Source of the DNA: Sedimentisphaerales bacterium
GTDB taxonomy: Bacteria > Planctomycetota > Phycisphaerae > Sedimentisphaerales > SM23-30
Reading direction: 5' to 3'
Assembly: GCA_016928435.1 (NCBI GenBank)
Contig: JAFGKT010000026.1
Span: 1-59,118 of the forward strand
DNA: 59,118 nucleotides
In this document: positions 54,618 to 59,118 of the stretch, one piece after another
Position numbering within the stretch: position 1 is the first letter of the stretch
Layout of the letters: every line of letters starts with the position of its first letter
Notes under the pieces: model-generated
What the model was told of the DNA's origin: nothing
What the model saw: only the letters and a program-made list of their open reading frames with translations
The model's database searches: none
Program-made: the position numbers and the translations under genes

Positions 54618-55079
54618 ATGGCAAATCTCAATGGCTTTAACGCGAACGAAGTGGAACCCAATAGTAGTTTCGAACCGCTGCCGGCAGGCAAATATCTGGC
54701 TGCCATCACCCATTCGGAGATGAAGCCCACCAAACGCGGTGATGGCAGCTATCTGGAACTGGAGTTTACGGTGTTGGAGGGCAACTGCCAGGGACGCAAG
54801 GTATGGGACCGGCTGTGTATCAATCATCCCAATGCCCAGACGGTGCAAATCGCCCGGGGGAATCTATCTGCGTTGTGCCGGGCGACAGGCGTAATGCAAC
54901 CGCGTGATTCGGCGGAGCTGCATAATTTGCCGCTGGTTATCAATGTCCGCTGTGTTAAGCGGAAAGACAATGATGAAATCAGCAACGAGGTCAAAGGCTA
55001 TGCCAAGAAAGAGAGCAAGGCGCCCAAGCCACAGGCGACATCAGCAACACCTAATAGCGCTCCGCCGTGGAAGAAGTGA
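54618..55079 (+). CDS. DUF669-family phage protein (ssDNA-binding type)
   Basis: 153 residues. FEPLPAGKYLAAITHSEMKP, SYLELEFTVLEGNCQGRKVW and an RCVKRKDNDEISNEVKGY strand are the DUF669 landmarks, followed by a disordered Lys/Pro tail ending in APPWKK. Relatives are thought to have an OB-like fold and to act as the single-strand binding partner of Sak4-like ATPases. Gene order here supports that. Confidence 0.85.
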   Translation: MANLNGFNANEVEPNSSFEPLPAGKYLAAITHSEMKPTKRGDGSYLELEFTVLEGNCQGRKVWDRLCINHPNAQTVQIARGNLSALCRATGVMQPRDSAELHNLPLVINVRCVKRKDNDEISNEVKGYAKKESKAPKPQATSATPNSAPPWKK

Positions 55080-55147
55080 AATAGCTCTCAGTCTTCAGTC
55101 CTCAGCTATCAGGCATAAAACAGAATCCAAGAATGGGAAAGGATTAT

Positions 55148-55444
55148 ATGAACACTAAAGCTAAAGGTAACCGGCTTGAGCATAAAGCAATCAAATTGCT
55201 GGAGTCGGTAGGCTATCAGTGTATGCGCTCGGCGGCTTCGCTGGGGCCATTTGATATTCTCGCGATGAACCGGCTGGGTATGCGTTGCATTCAAGTCAAG
55301 GCTAATGCTTGGCCGCGTCCTGAGGAGCGTGAAACTCTAGAAGCAGCGGGTAAAAATCTGCCCAGCAATGCTCTGATTGAATGTTGGCGCTGGAACGATA
55401 GGGCACGGGAGCCGCTGATCAAACAGTTGGATGAATTTGTATGA
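55148..55444 (+). CDS. Holliday-junction-resolvase-like PD-(D/E)XK nuclease
   Basis: 98 residues from the ATG at 55148, with AAAGGA upstream; the frame extends to 55133. The full active-site set is visible: Glu11 in KGNRLEHKA, Asp36 in GPFDILAM and Gln49-Val-Lys51 in CIQVKAN. The length and pattern fit small Hjc/VRR-NUC-like nucleases of phages. Its stop overlaps the next gene (ATGA), indicating coupling. Confidence 0.8.
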   Translation: MNTKAKGNRLEHKAIKLLESVGYQCMRSAASLGPFDILAMNRLGMRCIQVKANAWPRPEERETLEAAGKNLPSNALIECWRWNDRAREPLIKQLDEFV

Positions 55445-55584
55445 TGAAATCGGAAAGACTGTTTCCCACGATTTTGATTATTTTGGATGTCTGCGCTGCG
55501 GCTGGTTATATCCCGCCCGGTGATTGGCGGAAAGTTCTTTATTGGCTGGCCGCAGCGCTGATAACAACTTGTGTGACCTACTAA
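55441..55584 (+). CDS. Small membrane protein of the phage module
   Basis: 47 residues starting MMKSERLFPTILIILDVC, then AAAGYIPPGDWRKVLYWLAA and ALITTCVTY. Two short hydrophobic segments flank a Pro-Gly-Asp-Trp turn, suggesting two membrane helices. It overlaps the resolvase-like gene by 4 bases and the helicase start by one base (TAATG), which argues for a real gene despite its size. Function unknown. Confidence 0.65.
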   Translation: MMKSERLFPTILIILDVCAAAGYIPPGDWRKVLYWLAAALITTCVTY

Positions 55585-55799
55585 TGAAATTACGTGACTA
55601 TCAACAACAAGCTATTGAAGCGGTCTATGACTACCTGCGGCAGAAGGACGGCAATCCGTGCATTGTTATTCCAACAGCTGGAGGCAAGACGCCGATCATC
55701 AGCCGGATTTGCAGCGATGCGGTTAATCTTTGGGATGGTCGCGTGCTGGTTCTGGCCCATGTCAAGGAGTTACGATTGCGGCCGACCTTGACAACATAA
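55584..55799 (+). pseudogene. Truncated superfamily II (DEAD-type) helicase
   Basis: The frame begins MKLRDYQQQAIEAVYDYL, contains the ATP-binding motif IVIPTAGGKTPIIS and motif Ia-like GRVLVLAHVKEL, and then ends after a few unrelated residues. Phage and Res-type helicases of this kind run to 400-600 residues, so nearly all of the protein is missing. The break coincides with the start of an inverted block whose first gene is also cut. The remaining 71 codons cannot encode a working helicase. Confidence 0.8.
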
Positions 55800-55831
55800 A
55801 TGCCGTTAACTTTGACATCTTTTTTCTGCAT
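55776..55831 (-). pseudogene. 5' fragment of a small gene cut at the inversion junction
   Basis: On the minus strand AAAGGAG precedes ATG at 55831 and the product begins MQKKDVKVNGIYVVKVG. It then runs into antisense helicase sequence. I associate the pattern KKxDVKxxGxYxxKV with small planctomycete accessory proteins of about 50-60 residues, so I read this as the severed start of such a gene. Exact break about 55771-55790. Confidence 0.55.
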
Positions 55832-55864
55832 GGTAGTGCTCCTTTCTGAAAGGGTTTTAGAAAT

Positions 55865-56125
55865 CTACAGTCCGATTTGTTCACAGAGATTGTTTAGTGC
55901 TTGGTTGCCGCCGAGTAAGTCAGTTAGTTCGTGGGTGAACCATTCGATCTGGCTGTCGACTTCCGGCGAATTGGTCCCGACGGTGGAAACCGCTGTGCTG
56001 AGGAAGCTCACCATGGCGGCGATGGCTTCAGGACTGAAGTTGTCCTGCAGAGCGGCGAACAGGTCGCCGGTATCGATGGCGGCCGGTTCATCAGGATGTT
56101 TGCGGTTTTGTCTTCTTTTTCGCAT
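55865..56125 (-). CDS. Small acidic protein of the phage module, inverted
   Basis: 86 residues. A basic start (MRKRRQNRKHPDEPAA) is followed by an acidic helical body (DTGDLFAALQDNFSPEAI) and a C-terminus NNLCEQIGL. AAGGAG lies upstream of the ATG. It is the only intact minus-strand gene in the rightward phage module and lies 33 bp before the severed fragment. Function unknown; relatives probably sit upstream of terminase genes. Confidence 0.6.
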   Translation of the reverse strand: MRKRRQNRKHPDEPAAIDTGDLFAALQDNFSPEAIAAMVSFLSTAVSTVGTNSPEVDSQIEWFTHELTDLLGGNQALNNLCEQIGL

Positions 56126-56145
56126 TGGGAATTCTCCTTGGTTAG

Positions 56146-58195
56146 GTGTTAAGGCCCAAGATCACACTGGGCGTATATCGGCGCGATACCGCCGGTTATA
56201 AATCCGGACCGCAGAGCAAAAGCGATTGGTGATTTTACATTTTTCTGTCAGACATATTTTCCAGAGGTTTTCTATCTGCCCTTTAGCGATGACCATCTCA
56301 AGGCCATTGATCGGATTCAGCGGGCGGTGTTGCATGGCGGCTTGTTTGCTTTGGCGATGCCCCGGGGAAGCGGCAAGACGGTGCTGATGCAGATGGCTTG
56401 TCTGTGGTCGGCGCTTTCAGGGGCGACGGAGTTTGTGTGTTTGATCGCTTCATCTGCTGATAGGGCAAAAGACTTGCTGGAAAACATCAAGGTCTGGCTG
56501 GAGACCAATCCGCTGTTGGCGGAGGATTTCCCGGAAGTGACTTTTCCCATCCGGGCGTTGGAACGAATCACCAATCGCCAAAAGGGACAAAAGCATGAGG
56601 GGACGCCGACGCGGATCGAATGGTCAGCAGATAAGATTGTTTTGCCAACCATAGCTGGTAGCTGTGCATCCGGTGTGGTGATCTCTTGTTCGGGCATGAA
56701 GGGTTCGGAGATTCGCGGGCAGAATTATGCCCGGGCCGATGGCAAGGTTGTCCGACCGCAACTGGTAATGGTCGATGATCCCCAAACCACCGAATCGGCC
56801 TGGTCACCTTCGCAGAGTCAGCGCCGCGAAGCCATTCTGGCCGGTGATGTTTTGGGTATGGCCGGGCCCGGCAAGAAAATCTCCGGGCTGATGGCCTGTA
56901 CGGTGATTCGGCCCGGCGATATGGCGGACAATATCCTGGATCGCGATAAACATCCCGAATGGCAGGGTGAGCGTACCAAGATGGTGTATGTGTTTCCCCA
57001 GGATGAAAAGCTCTGGGCAAAGTATGCTGAGATTCGGGGCGATTCACTGCGTAATGGCGGCGATGGGGGAGAGGCTACCGAGTTCTATCGAGAGAATAGG
57101 GAAGCAATGGACACCGGCGCGGTTATCGCTTGGCCGCAGCGGCATAACAACGATGAACTATCCGCTATCCAACATGCCATGAACCTCAAACTGCGCGATG
57201 AAGCGGCGTTTTTTGCTGAGTACCAGAACGAGCCGATCATCGAAACCGAAGGTGAGGAGATGCTCACGCCTGAGCAGATTGCCGGTAAGACCAATGGCTA
57301 CGCGCGAAGCAGTATCCCGGTTGGCTGCAATCATCTAACACTGTTTATCGATGTCCAGCAGAAGGCACTCTTCTGGATGTTGTGCGGGTGGGAGGATGGC
57401 TTTACCGGTTACATCATCGATTACGGTACTTGGCCGGATCAGAAAAGACAGTATTTTACGCTGCGTGATTGCCGCCGGACACTGATTCAAGCCAAGCCGG
57501 GAGCGGGTCTGGAAGGGGCGATCTATAACGCCCTGGAAAAACTATCTGATGAAAAGCTGCCGCGCGTATTCTTACGCGAAGATGGCTTGGAGATGCGGAT
57601 CGACCGCTGCCTGATCGATGCCAACTGGGGCCAATCGACCGATGTAGTGTATCAATTCTGCCGGCAGAGCCAGTACGCCGGGATCATTCTACCCAGTCAT
57701 GGCAAATACGTTGGGGCATCATCCATGCCGTTTAGTGAATACCGGCGCAAACGCGGCGACCGTGTCGGCCATCATTGGCGAATACCCAACACCACGGGTC
57801 GCCGAGCTATTCGCCACGTCTTGATCGATACCAACTACTGGAAGAGTTTTATTCATGCCCGACTGGCGGTGGCGATGGGTGATCCGGGCTGTCTGTCGCT
57901 TTTTGGCCGGGATGAAAAACTGCACCGGCTATTAGCGGAACATCTCACCGCCGAGTATCGCATCAAGACTATGGCTCGTGATCGCATCGTTGATGAATGG
58001 AAACTTAAGGCTGCCCGGCCGGACAATCATTGGTTCGATTGTCTGGTGGGTTGCGCGGTAGCTGTTTCGATTGCAGGGGTGAGTTTGGAAACCTTGACCC
58101 AACGATCCGTAAAACCTGCCAAACGCATCAAACTTTCCGAACTGCAAAAACAGTCTTCAGCTTTCAGACCTCAGTCCTCAGGAAGAAAAAGCTGA
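56146..58195 (+). CDS. Phage terminase large subunit-like protein, 5' end missing
   Basis: The open frame begins after a stop at 56143. It has no ATG before conserved sequence starts: AYIGAIPPVINPDRRAK, FFCQTYFPEVFYLPFSDDHL and then the Walker A AMPRGSGKTVLMQM. A TTG at 56327 would cut off this conserved part and is not credible as the native start. Later, RPQLVMVDDPQTTES is the Walker B region. FIDVQQKALFW, CLIDANWGQST and NHWFDCLVGCAVA supply the acidic residues of the RNase-H-like nuclease. It should package phage DNA. The missing start coincides with the right end of the inverted block, so the gene is probably disrupted. Confidence 0.75.
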
Positions 58196-58229
58196 TAGCT
58201 GGGGACTGAGGACAGATAGCTTTTTTTTT
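58169..58229 (+). terminator. Stem and T-run after the terminase gene
   Basis: CCTCAGTCC (58169-58177) pairs with GGACTGAGG (58203-58211), and a run of nine T follows ATAGC at about 58221-58229. The stem spans the terminase stop. The CAGTCTTCAG/CAGTCCTCAG wording is repeated here and at 55085-55110, so part of this is a dispersed repeat. Confidence 0.45.
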
Positions 58230-58288
58230 ATTTTCCATGTCGCGAAAACCGTCTCACTTACGAGTATACTTTAGGGAGGGACAATTAA

Positions 58289-58837
58289 TTGTCTACCACC
58301 ATCCTGCCCCCATCCATCTCAAAAGAGAATGTTGAATCACTTTTCACCCAACATTATCAGCTCGTCGATCTGAACCTGCAACGTTACAAGGCCAAATTCA
58401 CCGGCAGTCGTCTCGATGATATCAGAAGTGATGCCGAGTTTGGATTATTCACCGCGATTAGAAGTTTTGATCCAGATAAAAGCGGTGATTTCAAAACGCA
58501 TGCGGATTTTGCTATCCGGCGGGCGATTAAAGATGGCTTTCGTGATCGTTATCGACAAGATCAGCACAATATCAGAATAGATGCACTTGAGCCTGATACC
58601 GAGCCATATCTGCAATACGAAGATGAAGGCCTCGCTCAAATAGACAATCGCGATCTGCTTGAAAGCCTTCTGGCTAGGCTCAATGATGATTCCAGGGGCT
58701 GGCTGGAACTTCATTATCTGCAAGAGTTGTCAATACCTGAAATTGCCCAGCTCAAGAATATTACAATTCGACAAGTTCAGCGTAACGTAAAAGCCGCTCT
58801 TGATACATTGAAAGAAATCGCCCAAGCACATGACTGA
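58289..58837 (+). CDS. Sigma-70 family factor of the phage module
   Basis: 182 residues, TTG start, with AGGGAGGG about 10 bases upstream. Region 2 is visible as LVDLNLQRYKAKF, RSDAEFGLFTAIRSFDPDKS and FKTHADFAIRRAIKDGFRD. Region 4 is LLARLNDDSRGWLELHYLQE, LSIPEIAQLKNITIRQVQR, a helix-turn-helix. It resembles FliA/SigF-like and phage sigma factors. It is unrelated in detail to the sigma-like protein at 52266, so the module carries two. The next gene overlaps its end by 8 bases. Confidence 0.82.
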   Translation: MSTTILPPSISKENVESLFTQHYQLVDLNLQRYKAKFTGSRLDDIRSDAEFGLFTAIRSFDPDKSGDFKTHADFAIRRAIKDGFRDRYRQDQHNIRIDALEPDTEPYLQYEDEGLAQIDNRDLLESLLARLNDDSRGWLELHYLQELSIPEIAQLKNITIRQVQRNVKAALDTLKEIAQAHD

Positions 58838-59027
58838 TTCGTTAGAAGAAACAATCCGAGACAATGCAACCGGCCCTAAACACGTTAGCGGTGATAGCGG
58901 CAGTGTAGAGCAGCACAGTCTGACCGATCAGATCGCGGCGGACAAGCATCTGCAGGCCAAGAAAGCAATGGCCACGAAGGGACTGGGCATAAAGCTACTG
59001 AAGATTTCACCGGGGGACGGTGTTTAG
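58830..59027 (+). CDS. Small conserved phage-module protein
   Basis: 65 residues: a polar start, then EQHSLTDQIAADKHLQAKKA and MATKGLGIKLLKISPGDGV. Its ATG overlaps the sigma gene by 8 bases. The pattern 'EQHxLxDQIxAD' followed by GLG and a C-terminal SPxG is one I associate with small proteins between terminase and portal genes in planctomycete prophages; this is from memory and unverified. The downstream neighbour appears replaced by an insertion-sequence end. Confidence 0.6.
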   Translation: MTDSLEETIRDNATGPKHVSGDSGSVEQHSLTDQIAADKHLQAKKAMATKGLGIKLLKISPGDGV

Positions 59028-59044
59028 GCTTTAGGTGACAAGGT

Positions 59045-59118
59045 TCAGGACATCGCTAACCCGAAAATGGGCCAGGACATCGATAACCCTTACATAATGG
59101 AATTGTTACGCCATAATG
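59045..59118. mobile_element. Possible insertion-sequence terminus at the window edge
   Basis: CAGGACATCGCTAACCC (59046-59062) and CAGGACATCGATAACCC (59073-59089) are direct repeats spaced 27 bases. Such repeated AGGACATCG boxes are what I recall from ends of IS481-like elements. The transposase would begin beyond the window, so the call rests on these repeats only. Confidence 0.4.

Noticed and set aside
56327..56329. TTG as native start of the terminase
   Set aside because: Upstream in-frame sequence back to 56146 contains typical terminase N-terminal blocks, so the true start has been lost, not moved.

Overview
The window looks like a chromosomal segment of a Planctomycetota bacterium, most likely class Phycisphaerae. 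The support is indirect: a giant secreted protein with the LEPLEQRVLL (LEPR-XLL-like) N-terminal motif, PEP-CTERM tails, several C-terminal type I dockerin-like domains, pseudopilins, UroD-like proteins inside a sugar gene cluster, and a phage-type gene set (Sak4-like ATPase, DUF669, terminase, extra sigma factors) that I associate with this phylum. No taxonomic marker such as rRNA is present.

Left part (1-16.1 kb): the tail of a pseudopilin, a secreted kelch-like/dockerin protein and a repeat-rich gap, then one long leftward gene series from 16.03 to 3.08 kb. It encodes a GntR regulator, a KDPG-aldolase-like enzyme, a zinc alcohol dehydrogenase, two malate/lactate dehydrogenase-family (Ldh) oxidoreductases separated by an SDR, two UroD-like proteins, a GH38 mannosidase-like protein, a PfkB kinase and an unknown protein. 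A near-consensus promoter and a TGATCGATCA palindrome sit in front of the regulator. This reads as a regulated pathway for an unusual sugar or sugar acid, with atypical catalytic sites in several members.

16.3-25.9 kb: leftward secreted proteins (two paralogous lipoproteins, a pseudopilin, a TIM-barrel-like protein, a discoidin/dockerin protein), a decayed PEP-CTERM gene and a ROK regulator. 26.2-30.9 kb: a partner-switching module (STAS antagonist, cNMP-PP2C phosphatase, RsbW-like kinase) with adhE placed between its members. 31.6-38.3 kb: a 2216-residue protein of about 17 PKD-like repeats closed by a strong terminator.

39-59 kb is accessory DNA. It starts at a tRNA-Gly(CCC) gene overlapped antisense by an integrase remnant. 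Then come two formylglycine-generating-enzyme-like secreted proteins, a tyrosine integrase with a tiny excisionase-like gene, a probable restriction-modification pair (double-domain DNA methyltransferase and convergent HNH protein), an uncharacterised overlapping gene pair, and a phage-like module: sigma factor, PD-(D/E)XK protein, Sak4-like ATPase, DUF669 protein, resolvase-like nuclease, small membrane protein, broken helicase, terminase, second sigma factor. A block of about 380 bp inside this module is inverted and truncates the genes on both sides. The right edge carries what may be the end of an insertion sequence.
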